Shown piece after piece: positions 6,179-14,513 of a DNA stretch of 64,000 nucleotides. The DNA is taken from positions 1 to 64,000 of IMG/VR virus record IMGVR_UViG_3300027730_000007; one strand, written 5' to 3'. The notes under the pieces are model-generated. The model was not told the origin of the DNA, did not search any database, and was given only the letters and a program-made list of their open reading frames with translations. A program made the translations under genes and the position numbers. Position 1 is the stretch's first letter; every line of letters begins with the position of its first letter. The stretch is from a virus.

Positions 6179-9037
6179 TTAGATGTTATCGAATGAAGCA
6201 CCTGTATTTGTAACCACGAATTCTATTTGTATGTATTCTAGACTTCTTGTTGGTTTTAGGAATATTTGACCAGTTAATTGGTTTCTATCGATATCCTCTG
6301 GGTCACTAGATAATGTAACCCTAAAGTCGGTTAAACCTCTTTCAGTCCTTATATTTGATAATATTGGATTAACTAAAGCTAAGAACTGATTTCTAACTAT
6401 TGTGTCATTTTGTTCGAATAGAAGTCTAATAGCCACAGCTGAAATAAGTTTTCTAGCTTGTAATAGAAGTCTTCTAACTTGAATTCTATTTAAAGCTGAT
6501 TCCTTAACTTGTAGTGTTTTATTACCCCAAATCTTAATACCATCAGAATTGAACGTAGCGATTGGGTTAATTCGGTTTTCATAAAGGGTATCTCTCTCAG
6601 CTAAGGTAAGAGATTTTCTAGCTTGTATTGCATCAACATCACCACGTTGAATACCAGCAACAGCGAACCAAGGGAATGCAATGTTATCGGTCAAGGCAAT
6701 GTTTCTAACTACGTCTCTAGTAGGTGGGACGTATATCAATACATTGTTCTCAGCATCGTTGATTTGAACCCATGGCCAGTAAGTACAAGTGTAGTTACTA
6801 TCGTATTGGTCAGCAATAATATCAACAGCCTCATCAGCAGTTAATATAGTACCAGATGCAACGTCAGGAGTTGTAACAACATAAAGCGAATCGGCTCTAT
6901 CGTTTTCAACCATATCGATTGTTGCTTCAACCAAGTTTGTGTTATTAGAGGTATCAATACCTGGAGTTGCAAAAACGTTAATACTAACAGCTTCTGGGTT
7001 TTTAAATGTCCAAATAGCTTCAAGGTAAGCGTAGTAATCTGAATTTATACCTAAATCACCCGAAGTTAATGTTCTATTTGCAAACGCACCACTTGTAAGA
7101 CCAGCTTGACCAGCAGTACCATTGATAATATAGCTGTCTGCGTTGCTTCTAATAGTACGGTACACGTCCCAACCATCAAAACCACCATATGGTGCAAATG
7201 TAAATTTACGTGCATACAAAAATTCATATGGACCACCAACTAAGCCAGCATCAGTTCTAAACTGAGCGTCACCAGTGTCAAATAAGAATATTGGACTATA
7301 AGTACCACCACTTGCGTTAATAACCTCAAATACGTTATCTATTGTAACACCAGTTGCATCAACATCCATGTGGAAACCATTTGTCATACCTGTCCAGATA
7401 TCTGGGCTAGAGGTTAATGGAACACCCTTATAGTCAAAGAAGTCAGAATCGATACCAACAGTTTCAGATAAACCTAAGTAATACTTACGTTTATTTTCAA
7501 ATGTTGAATAGCTAGTCTTATATAATAATGCTGGGTTAACAACACTTGTATTACTGTTGGTTTGGTAGTCACGGATTGGGTAACCAATAAAACCAGCTGG
7601 GAATGCATCACTAGTGTTGCTAGTGTCATCAACTTCAACAAGAACATAGGCTGATTTAGAAACATACTCACCATCAAGTGTACCTATTCTTCTACCAATG
7701 AAGTTAGCTGAAGTTGGGTCCATAGTACAACGTGAAAAACTTTCAAGTATAACTGGTTGTGCATCAGTGTCATAAAAACCTCTAATTCTAATATCAAATT
7801 CTAAGGTATCTGGCTTAATGTTAACTATTGAAATCTTAAATTGTTCGTTAGCTGCATTACCATCAGAAATAGTCCATAATCTAAACAAACGCAATACTTT
7901 ATTACCACGCAATTCTGAAACAACATATGGTGTAACAGCTGGTTGATATTCTTTTAAATAATCAGAATAATCGGTATCATACTGAATAAGACTTTGGTTG
8001 ATACCTCTAATCTTACCATCAACATTTGCTGTGTTAAATAAATTACCATAAAGTTCTTCTACAAATAATGCAGTATTACCATCTTGTGCCGTTCTTCCCA
8101 ATACCTTAGGAAGATAATTACGTTGCGTTCTATCAAGTGATACTTGGTAGTTAAATAAACCCTGTGTGTTTGAGTTACCACTTAGAGCAAATACACCAAC
8201 AGGATTTGTTGTTGCAGCACTAAATGCTGGATTAAATATAACACCAGTTGCAGCACTTAATTCAAAGTTAGGTAATTGTGTAGATACATCTATAGCCCCT
8301 CTTGAACGTAACAATGCTACCAATTGGTCTTCAACATCACTATATCCAGTACCAGTATAGGTAACGGTTACACCAGAAGTAATACCAGTTATATTAACCA
8401 ACGATGTACCACCAGTATAGTTTGTTTGAGTAACGTAGTTGTTAAATGACACACCACTAAAAGTATTACCAAACTTACTAAATATTGGACCAATATTAAC
8501 TGTTGAACCACTAGTCGCTGAACCTAAGTAAGCTAGACTAGAACCTAGTGTTCCATCATTTATTAACGCTTGAACCAAGACATCATTAGAAGTTAATGAT
8601 AAAATACTACCAGTTGGTGACGCTGAATATGATATTAAATAATTAGTACCACCACTATAAGAAATAGTAGATACCGTACCAGATGTAGATGGGTCAAGGG
8701 CCGCATCAATAGTGATACCCCAAGCTTGACCAGCATCATAACCAGAGAAACCTAATACCCTAGTTACAAATAATTGGTTAGATTGTGATAAATAAGACTT
8801 AGCTATGTATGGTAATTCATACTTAGGTGCTCCAGTATCTTTTACCTTGGTTGCGTTTAAGCCACCAAAGAAAGATTGGAATTCGCCATAATTACTTATA
8901 AATATTGGTTGAAATGCTGGTCCAATTGTGGTTTCACCAACTAAGCCAAGTGTTGTTACACCTACTTGACGAGTAATAAATGTTATATCTCTTTCTGATG
9001 TATAAACACCTGGACTAACGAAAACTTTTGTTGCCAT
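6179..9037 (-). CDS. gp18: tail sheath protein (gp18-like)
   Basis: 952 residues. The N-terminus MATKVFVSPGVYTSERDITF and a following VGLVGETTIGPAFQPIFI-type segment (GLVGET at about residue 33) are the hallmark start of contractile sheath proteins. The C-terminal part has WGNKTLQVKESALNRIQVRR, a RLLFEQNDTIVRNQF segment and TDFRVTLSSDPEDIDRNQL, the conserved sheath core that contacts the tube. Sheath contraction drives injection. At 952 residues it is about 300 longer than T4 gp18 (659); the extra lies in Gly/Ser/Thr-rich insertions between about residues 120 and 280 and 480-640, which probably form surface domains. Tube and sheath share a neighbourhood as expected. Confidence 0.94.
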   Translation of the reverse strand: MATKVFVSPGVYTSERDITFITRQVGVTTLGLVGETTIGPAFQPIFISNYGEFQSFFGGLNATKVKDTGAPKYELPYIAKSYLSQSNQLFVTRVLGFSGYDAGQAWGITIDAALDPSTSGTVSTISYSGGTNYLISYSASPTGSILSLTSNDVLVQALINDGTLGSSLAYLGSATSGSTVNIGPIFSKFGNTFSGVSFNNYVTQTNYTGGTSLVNITGITSGVTVTYTGTGYSDVEDQLVALLRSRGAIDVSTQLPNFELSAATGVIFNPAFSAATTNPVGVFALSGNSNTQGLFNYQVSLDRTQRNYLPKVLGRTAQDGNTALFVEELYGNLFNTANVDGKIRGINQSLIQYDTDYSDYLKEYQPAVTPYVVSELRGNKVLRLFRLWTISDGNAANEQFKISIVNIKPDTLEFDIRIRGFYDTDAQPVILESFSRCTMDPTSANFIGRRIGTLDGEYVSKSAYVLVEVDDTSNTSDAFPAGFIGYPIRDYQTNSNTSVVNPALLYKTSYSTFENKRKYYLGLSETVGIDSDFFDYKGVPLTSSPDIWTGMTNGFHMDVDATGVTIDNVFEVINASGGTYSPIFLFDTGDAQFRTDAGLVGGPYEFLYARKFTFAPYGGFDGWDVYRTIRSNADSYIINGTAGQAGLTSGAFANRTLTSGDLGINSDYYAYLEAIWTFKNPEAVSINVFATPGIDTSNNTNLVEATIDMVENDRADSLYVVTTPDVASGTILTADEAVDIIADQYDSNYTCTYWPWVQINDAENNVLIYVPPTRDVVRNIALTDNIAFPWFAVAGIQRGDVDAIQARKSLTLAERDTLYENRINPIATFNSDGIKIWGNKTLQVKESALNRIQVRRLLLQARKLISAVAIRLLFEQNDTIVRNQFLALVNPILSNIRTERGLTDFRVTLSSDPEDIDRNQLTGQIFLKPTRSLEYIQIEFVVTNTGASFDNI

Positions 9038-9068
9038 ATTAGTTGTTTTAGTTTACTTTATTGTTTTG

Positions 9069-9083
9069 TTTATTATAAATATT
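9069..9083 (-). promoter_or_regulatory. candidate phage late promoter for tail sheath
   Basis: Minus-strand AATATTTATAATAAA, about 31 bases upstream of ATG 9037. Same core as 2235-2250. Confidence 0.55.
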
Positions 9084-9129
9084 AGGTTTTACCCAAAAAG
9101 AGAATTAGGATAAAATATATATTTGTTTT

Positions 9130-9160
9130 AGTATGTTTTTTGTCATACTTTCATCATACT
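9130..9160. promoter_or_regulatory. possible operator: repeated GTATG/CATAC half-sites
   Basis: Within the divergent gap between sheath and the small ribbon-helix-helix gene are GTATG, then CATAC 8 bases on, then another CATAC 6 bases on. Short repeated half-sites near an Arc-like gene suggest an operator, perhaps autoregulatory. This is pattern reading only. Confidence 0.3.
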
Positions 9161-9173
9161 TATATTAAAAGAT

Positions 9174-9329
9174 ATGCTTAAGAGAGATAAAAACATTAAA
9201 ATTACAACAAAAACTCATGAGTTACTAAAAAAACATTGCGAACAGAATGGTCTTAAAATGTTTTCTTTTGTTGAAAAATTAATACGTGAAGCTTGTATTA
9301 CCAAGAAAGATTTATACGGTGAAAATTAA
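9174..9329 (+). CDS. small ribbon-helix-helix (Arc/CopG-like) protein
   Basis: 51 residues, ATG at 9174. Residues 8-42, KNIKITTKTHELLKKHCEQN followed by GLKMFSFVEKLIREAC, fit the ribbon-helix-helix pattern: a short beta strand (IKITT), helix A, a turn containing G, then helix B starting at SF and ending LIREA. Such proteins dimerise and bind DNA through the strand. It is the only plus-strand gene in this minus-strand tail region and its last 4 bases overlap the stop of the convergent 58-residue gene. Possible targets are the repeated half-sites just upstream. The family call is reasonable but the protein is short. Confidence 0.6.
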   Translation: MLKRDKNIKITTKTHELLKKHCEQNGLKMFSFVEKLIREACITKKDLYGEN

Positions 9330-9502
9330 CCATTATTAGAAGTATAGTTAATACCATCAGCAATTGCAGTAGTCTTAGTTGTTGCAAATATGCTTGGTAA
9401 TTGTGCACCTATTAATGATTGATATATTTCCAAAAAAGCATTATGCTCTGCTAGAGTTGGGAAGGTGAGTGTTTCGTTTCCAAATGTAAATGTATATTCC
9501 AT
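9326..9502 (-). CDS. small conserved-style virion-associated protein
   Basis: 58 residues starting MEYTFTFGNETLTFPTLAEH and ending TSNNG. The coding look is good: alternating hydrophobic strands, then a helix NAFLEIYQSLIG, then a Thr/Ala-rich tail. It starts 12 bases after the stop of the 1098-residue fibre gene, so it is probably the last gene of the fibre transcript. Its stop overlaps that of the convergent ribbon-helix-helix gene. I do not recognise a family; it may be a fibre-associated or assembly protein given its position. Confidence 0.55.
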   Translation of the reverse strand: MEYTFTFGNETLTFPTLAEHNAFLEIYQSLIGAQLPSIFATTKTTAIADGINYTSNNG

Positions 9503-9514
9503 ATTATTTATTTT

Positions 9515-12500
9515 TTATTTTTTTGATATTATAAAGCTTCTTAATGTTGCAGAGGCACCAATGAGAGCTCTCATTGTTGGGTATATATAGTTATCAACGG
9601 TAGTATCAAATGTAGGCGTTCCCATAGCTGTTGTTGTTATGATACCTATGTCAGTATAAGCTGCATCGGCACGAACTCTAAGTGTTGTTGAATTACTAAA
9701 GTATAAATTCTTTCTTTCTACTTGAATGTATTTTGTCGCAGCACCAGATGTAGCAACAAGCGCCAATAATTGACCAGTTGCTGGTGATGGTGGTGTATTT
9801 GTTGTATAACTCCTAAACCAACAATTTATTAAAGAACCAACTGTGAAGTCAGTTGGGTCCCAAGTGCAGTCAATTTCAATTATATCACCTGTTGTGAATG
9901 TATTTGCTGGTATTAAATAATAACCAAAGGCTGTTTCAGTAGCCGCAGCAAATGCTACTGTAACAGCTCCCCTAAAGTTAACGATTGGAAGACCAATACC
10001 AGTTAGGTTAGAACCATTACCGTAATAAGTAGTCGCACTTATTGTATTTGCAGATAAACCACCTGTAAACGTGGTTAAACCAGCTACCGTTCCACCTGTA
10101 AAGGTGGAACCACCACCAGTACTAAATCCACTAACACTAAATGTTCCACCAGTATTATTTGTAAACTGAGCCGTTCCAGCTGAATATGTACCACCAGTTA
10201 CGAATACATCATCTGTCTTAAATCCAGTTACGCTAAATGTTCCACCTGTATTATTCGTAAATACGGACGAACCATTTGAATACGTACCACCAGTTACAAA
10301 TACATCATCTGTCTTAAATCCACTAACGCTAAATGTTCCACCTGTGTTATTCGTAAATTCAGCTGTTCCAGCTGAATAGGTACCACCAGTAACCCTAATA
10401 TCTATTGGTAAATTATTATAAGTTGTTGCTGAAACTGTTGTAGCTGTTAGGCCATTACTGTTTGCTATAAAACCATTTGATTGGAATGTAGTACCAGATA
10501 TATAGCCATCGGCTCTAATTAAAGCGGTGGTCGCATTAGCTGTGTTAACAGACTCAAATACGTTAGTTACATTATCAGCATTACCAGTACCGTTTTTAAC
10601 ACTTAGTCCATCTAGGATTGCGTTAATAACAATTTCTGGTGTTGTTGAATTATCGTATGCCTGTTGAAGCGTAGTTGTTGATAAACCACCAGTACCACCA
10701 AAACTTTCACCAAATTTAGAAACCAGTGTAAATTTAGCATAATCTGTATTAGTTAATGGTTCTCCATCAGTACCAATATCATTTCTAACAGAAAGAATAC
10801 CAATTAATATACCAGTACTCTCAGCATTAGGGTAAGGTATAAATGTCTCTGAGTTTATAGCGGCAACAGCGGCAGTTAAGTTTGCGTATATTGTTTGACC
10901 ATATAATACATTAATAACACCAGTCGGATACATATATATCCTTTGATTGGTCGCATCATCAATACCAGAATTACCAATACTAGTAATAACACCACCTAAG
11001 TCATAATTTCTAGGGTCGATAACAGTAACAGACCCGCTAGTACCACCAGTTTGTGTTCTATAAAAAAATGATGCTGGTATCTTTGCTGGAATGCTGGCAT
11101 TATTAGGGCTTAATTGATTATTATGCCAATTAATACCATTACCCCAAAGAGTACCAGCTGAAGTATTAAAACTTAAATTAGCTCCATTTGGTGAGGGTAT
11201 GATACCTTGATTTATCAATTTTATTGGCGACCACAAATCACGCAAAGATGACATCGGTGATACATCATAATCAACGGTATTATTTATGTTTAATATACTC
11301 GTTCTATTTGGGTGATTAACCTTACCCAAAAATATGTTTTCTCTTCGTTGTTGTGGTGTTGGAAATGTTGTTTGTTGGTATAATGTAGCACCACTGTTTA
11401 TTAATAAATAAGTAGAGTCTGCTGTTAAAATATTAGTTAATGATATGTTTGTACCACCACTATAATAAAGGTTTTTTACATCTGGATTTGTTGCGTTTGA
11501 ATATGTATTATTAACCGACCAACCTCTCATAGGTGCAACATTAATTGTTGTTGATGAAGCGGTAGTAGCACCAGTATATTCATACACACCAGTTGATATT
11601 GCATTACCTAATAAAATATTAACTTCTTGTTGTGTTAAACTTTGTAATTGGTTTTCATTTTCAATGTTAACATATATTTTACCATTTATTGCATCCGAAG
11701 TCAAACACCAACCTAATACAGATATTCTAGACGTATAAGCTATTGAGTCTGGGTCATCTGTAATACCACCATCAATTGTATCAGATAAAAATAATTCTCG
11801 ACCTACTATAAGTGTTGAAGTATCTAAATCTCTAACTATACCAAAACTAGTAATAAAACCATATTCATTATTTGGTATATTATGTGTTGCCACACCAGAA
11901 GATTGAGCTAAACTATCAACAAATGTTGTTCCTAACTTAGACGCATTAGCTAAAGCAACAGTTGGTGTCCCACTACTTGAACCAGTAATATGAACTACTT
12001 GACCATTATTAATTTGAGCACCACTATTATTATAAATTCTAACTAAATTTTCTTGACCTAAATTAATAGTTACATCATTTTGATTTGTTAAAGGTTTATA
12101 TGATAAAGCATTTTCACTTGAATCATAATACAATGTTCCACCAGTTGGATTTGGAACTGATGGTGATGTTTTAAAGTTAATATAATCAGTATTAGAGATT
12201 GTATTTGCAGTTAAACCACTTATAAAATTAGTTGAACCACTTACCGTACCACCACTTAATGGTAAATAAGCACCAGAAAAAGCTGGTAGGTTAATATACG
12301 TAGTTGCAGATATTGTATTTGCTGATATTCCACCATTAACAGTTAAACCTGAAAAACTATTAACTAAAGTAGTTATATTTGCTTGGTTATTAGTTTGTTG
12401 AAGAGTTAATACATTATTACTAAACGTTAATCCAGTAACATATGTATCAGTCTGACCAGTTAAGAATCCACTAACGCTAAATGTTCCACCTGTGTTATTC

Positions 12501-12811
12501 GTAAATTCAGCTGTTCCAGCTGAATATGTACCACCAGTAACCCTAATATCTGTTGGCAAGCCAAGATATGTTGTTGCACTAAAGGTGTTTGCCGTTAAAC
12601 CACTTATAAAGTTAGTTGACCCAGATACCGTACCACCTGTGAATGGTGTTGTTAATCCACTAACGCTAAATGTACCACCAGAATTATTGGTAAAAATAGC
12701 TGTTCCAGATGAATAGGTACCACCAGTTACAAAAATATCTTGTCCATCAACAACATTTGTTTCTATAATAAATGTTTGATTTATATCATAACCTCTTCCA
12801 ACTTGTCCCAT
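9515..12811 (-). CDS. large repetitive fibre / adhesin-type structural protein
   Basis: 1098 residues, rich in Gly, Thr, Ser and Asn. Five copies of a unit beginning VTGGTYS, then an FTNN core, then GGTFSV occur: two near residues 30-115 and three in tandem near residues 800-895. Shorter modules such as GGTVSGSTNFISGLTANT and LSATTYYGN recur between them. This is a beta-structured fibre architecture seen in Bacteroidetes phages. The C-terminal 180 residues (from about 915) are non-repetitive and aromatic, a likely receptor- or partner-binding head. The start codon overlaps the stop of the gp15-like gene (TAATG). No enzymatic motif is visible. It may form tail fibres, whiskers or a collar; I cannot tell which. 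Confidence 0.7.
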   Translation of the reverse strand: MGQVGRGYDINQTFIIETNVVDGQDIFVTGGTYSSGTAIFTNNSGGTFSVSGLTTPFTGGTVSGSTNFISGLTANTFSATTYLGLPTDIRVTGGTYSAGTAEFTNNTGGTFSVSGFLTGQTDTYVTGLTFSNNVLTLQQTNNQANITTLVNSFSGLTVNGGISANTISATTYINLPAFSGAYLPLSGGTVSGSTNFISGLTANTISNTDYINFKTSPSVPNPTGGTLYYDSSENALSYKPLTNQNDVTINLGQENLVRIYNNSGAQINNGQVVHITGSSSGTPTVALANASKLGTTFVDSLAQSSGVATHNIPNNEYGFITSFGIVRDLDTSTLIVGRELFLSDTIDGGITDDPDSIAYTSRISVLGWCLTSDAINGKIYVNIENENQLQSLTQQEVNILLGNAISTGVYEYTGATTASSTTINVAPMRGWSVNNTYSNATNPDVKNLYYSGGTNISLTNILTADSTYLLINSGATLYQQTTFPTPQQRRENIFLGKVNHPNRTSILNINNTVDYDVSPMSSLRDLWSPIKLINQGIIPSPNGANLSFNTSAGTLWGNGINWHNNQLSPNNASIPAKIPASFFYRTQTGGTSGSVTVIDPRNYDLGGVITSIGNSGIDDATNQRIYMYPTGVINVLYGQTIYANLTAAVAAINSETFIPYPNAESTGILIGILSVRNDIGTDGEPLTNTDYAKFTLVSKFGESFGGTGGLSTTTLQQAYDNSTTPEIVINAILDGLSVKNGTGNADNVTNVFESVNTANATTALIRADGYISGTTFQSNGFIANSNGLTATTVSATTYNNLPIDIRVTGGTYSAGTAEFTNNTGGTFSVSGFKTDDVFVTGGTYSNGSSVFTNNTGGTFSVTGFKTDDVFVTGGTYSAGTAQFTNNTGGTFSVSGFSTGGGSTFTGGTVAGLTTFTGGLSANTISATTYYGNGSNLTGIGLPIVNFRGAVTVAFAAATETAFGYYLIPANTFTTGDIIEIDCTWDPTDFTVGSLINCWFRSYTTNTPPSPATGQLLALVATSGAATKYIQVERKNLYFSNSTTLRVRADAAYTDIGIITTTAMGTPTFDTTVDNYIYPTMRALIGASATLRSFIISKK
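10130..10410. repeat. tandem coding repeat inside fibre gene
   Basis: Three consecutive copies of a roughly 87-95-base unit encoding the VTGGTYS...GGTFSV module. The copy at about 10318-10410 is nearly identical to the distant copy at about 12467-12558, with only a few base differences over 90 bases, so recombination between them could delete or duplicate 2 kb of the fibre. Confidence 0.8.
12465..12740. repeat. dispersed copies of the fibre repeat
   Basis: Two further copies of the same coding module, near 12467-12558 and 12655-12740, at the N-terminal end of the fibre protein. Confidence 0.75.
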
Positions 12812-13869
12812 TATAATGTACTTCCAATTAAGGTTAGTTTACCTAGTGTTGCGGCACCCTTATAAACTTTTATTTTAATAATATCATTAGCATAAAAAAT
12901 AATTGCTGTGTTCAATATAGTACCGTCAAAGACAATTGTATTATTTTGAGTAATTATGATTCTACTAATATTTTCTATATTTGTTAGTTGTGTAAACTTT
13001 AAATCATATAATGCGTTAAAGATAAATTCAGTATTAGACCTTGGTTCCCATATAAAATTATAAACTATTTGGTTACCTTTTCTGATTGGTGTTAATATTG
13101 CATCGTTAGCTATCAATTTTTCTTCAATTTCGGTAGTCATTAACGTTCTATTGATTGTAGGTATAACTCTAAAATCATTTTCATCCAAGATATAACCCAT
13201 CATTTTAATATCAAATAATTGAACATAAAAACGTCTATTTTCAAAGTCATCAATATTGCTCTCATCACCAATTGAATCCAAATGCAATGGCATAGGGTGA
13301 CCATTAACGTTGATATATGATTGTCTAGAATGAAAAGCTTTTTGTATATTAATATTAAATCGATTTAAATCCTTCATGCGATTGGTAAACAATCTAACTT
13401 CATATAATATATCTATAGATGTTGGTTGTGGAATTTGATATAAGGTAATACCATGTCTAACACCATCCCAAGTTGGTATTTTCATATAGGTATAGGTTCG
13501 ATTTCCTGGTATGTTCCATAACCCAGCTTGGTTTTCACCAACTTGAATATCTGGCTTTCTAACTATGGTTATAAATGGCATCTTAATGTTTTTATATTCA
13601 TCAGTAAATTCCCAAGTCTTGGTGAATTCGGTCCATCGTTGAATTGTTAAGAATATAACAGGTACTTTTTCACCATCAATAGTCAAGCCCAACCCAGTAT
13701 CTGATTTAAAATACTCTAAGAAGGTCTGGTCCATATCCTCAACCAAGACACCTCTAGGTAAAAAGGTTCCGTTATCAGCAATACCATCTAGAATCTCCTG
13801 TCTTCTTGGAGGCCCAATCTTGCTATTAACTATATTAATGTTTGTTCTATATCCTTTTTGCATTCCCAT
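12811..13869 (-). CDS. gp15-like tail sheath stabiliser / tail terminator
   Basis: 352 residues. The middle section, with PTSIDILYEVRLFTNRMKDL, then GHPMPLHLDSIGDESNIDDF and RRFYVQLFDIKMMGYIL, has the same order of elements as T4 gp15: a P-x-I-h-YEh-hFT strand, a helix, a D..I(D) acidic loop, an ENRR-like motif and an F.h.GYh strand. T4 gp15 caps the tail tube and sheath and joins the tail to the neck. The C-terminal 90 residues form an added beta domain not needed for the match. The gp14-like gene lies immediately upstream, the T4 order 14-15. The call rests on remembered family pattern, not an alignment. Confidence 0.5.
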   Translation of the reverse strand: MGMQKGYRTNINIVNSKIGPPRRQEILDGIADNGTFLPRGVLVEDMDQTFLEYFKSDTGLGLTIDGEKVPVIFLTIQRWTEFTKTWEFTDEYKNIKMPFITIVRKPDIQVGENQAGLWNIPGNRTYTYMKIPTWDGVRHGITLYQIPQPTSIDILYEVRLFTNRMKDLNRFNINIQKAFHSRQSYINVNGHPMPLHLDSIGDESNIDDFENRRFYVQLFDIKMMGYILDENDFRVIPTINRTLMTTEIEEKLIANDAILTPIRKGNQIVYNFIWEPRSNTEFIFNALYDLKFTQLTNIENISRIIITQNNTIVFDGTILNTAIIFYANDIIKIKVYKGAATLGKLTLIGSTL

Positions 13870-13880
13870 GTCTAATCCTT

Positions 13881-13896
13881 TATTTTAATAAATATT
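13881..13896 (-). promoter_or_regulatory. candidate phage late promoter
   Basis: Minus-strand AATATTTATTAAAATA, about 12 bases before ATG 13869; it overlaps the end of the gp14-like gene. Confidence 0.45.
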
Positions 13897-14416
13897 ACAT
13901 ACCACGAAACTCAGTCTCATCAATTGGTGCACAAGTAATTGTCCTAAATGCGCCCTTATACCCCATGATAGTATGCTTATTATCAAAGTTTTTTAATCCA
14001 TCATTAGCCACGCTATAGTATCTAATACTATTTTCAGTAACCGCATACCCTATATAATCACCAAAGCTAAGTTGAACATCCATCTCAGATAGCTGTGCCA
14101 CATATATACCAAAGGTTAAATTACCATCTTGTAAGTGTCTTGCAGTACCATTTTTATTATATACTTTATTTTCTGGTTCAGCAAGTATTGGTATAACCTT
14201 TAATTCTATTGGTGGTAAAAATCTAATACCGTCTTTGGTTGCCTCACCATAAATATCATCATATTCTGTTTGTTGTCTATCAACACGGTATAATATTACG
14301 GTAAAGTTACCATCACCTTCAATAGCCTCTCTCCCCATATTAACCTCTAAGTCAAAATCGGCACTAGAAAAAAATTTATTAACCCTAGTTATTGGTATAT
14401 AACGCTTATTGTCCAT
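13895..14416 (-). CDS. gp14-like neck protein
   Basis: 173 residues. Features in order are a YDDIYGEATKDGIRFLPPIE segment (compare D.LFGE...f...Pie in gp14), a KVIPILAEPENKVYN strand, a GNLTFGIYVAQLSEMDVQLS segment, then GDYIGY and a C-terminal YYSVAND strand. T4 gp14 is 256 residues, so this is a compact version. Together with gp13 it forms the neck that seals the portal and accepts the tail. It lies directly upstream of the gp15-like gene on the same strand and its own late-type promoter (14419-14436) precedes it. The likely partner gp13 is encoded about 2 kb away on the other strand. Confidence 0.5.
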   Translation of the reverse strand: MDNKRYIPITRVNKFFSSADFDLEVNMGREAIEGDGNFTVILYRVDRQQTEYDDIYGEATKDGIRFLPPIELKVIPILAEPENKVYNKNGTARHLQDGNLTFGIYVAQLSEMDVQLSFGDYIGYAVTENSIRYYSVANDGLKNFDNKHTIMGYKGAFRTITCAPIDETEFRGM

Positions 14417-14418
14417 GG

Positions 14419-14436
14419 TTTTATATATAAATATTT
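14419..14436 (-). promoter_or_regulatory. candidate phage late promoter
   Basis: Minus-strand AAATATTTATATATAAAA, three bases before ATG 14416. It sits in a divergent gap shared with the SNF2 helicase gene. Confidence 0.5.
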
Positions 14437-14513
14437 ATCTTTTACGTAATCTAATGATAAGGCTTGATTTTTTAAAAAAATAAAGTATATTCATAACAAT
14501 TAAATTATTAACA

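Noticed and set aside
9118-9125. TATATTTG, a possible -7 element for the ribbon-helix-helix gene
   Set aside because: No TTG at the expected distance; the spacer region holds only A-rich sequence. Kept out of the promoter list.
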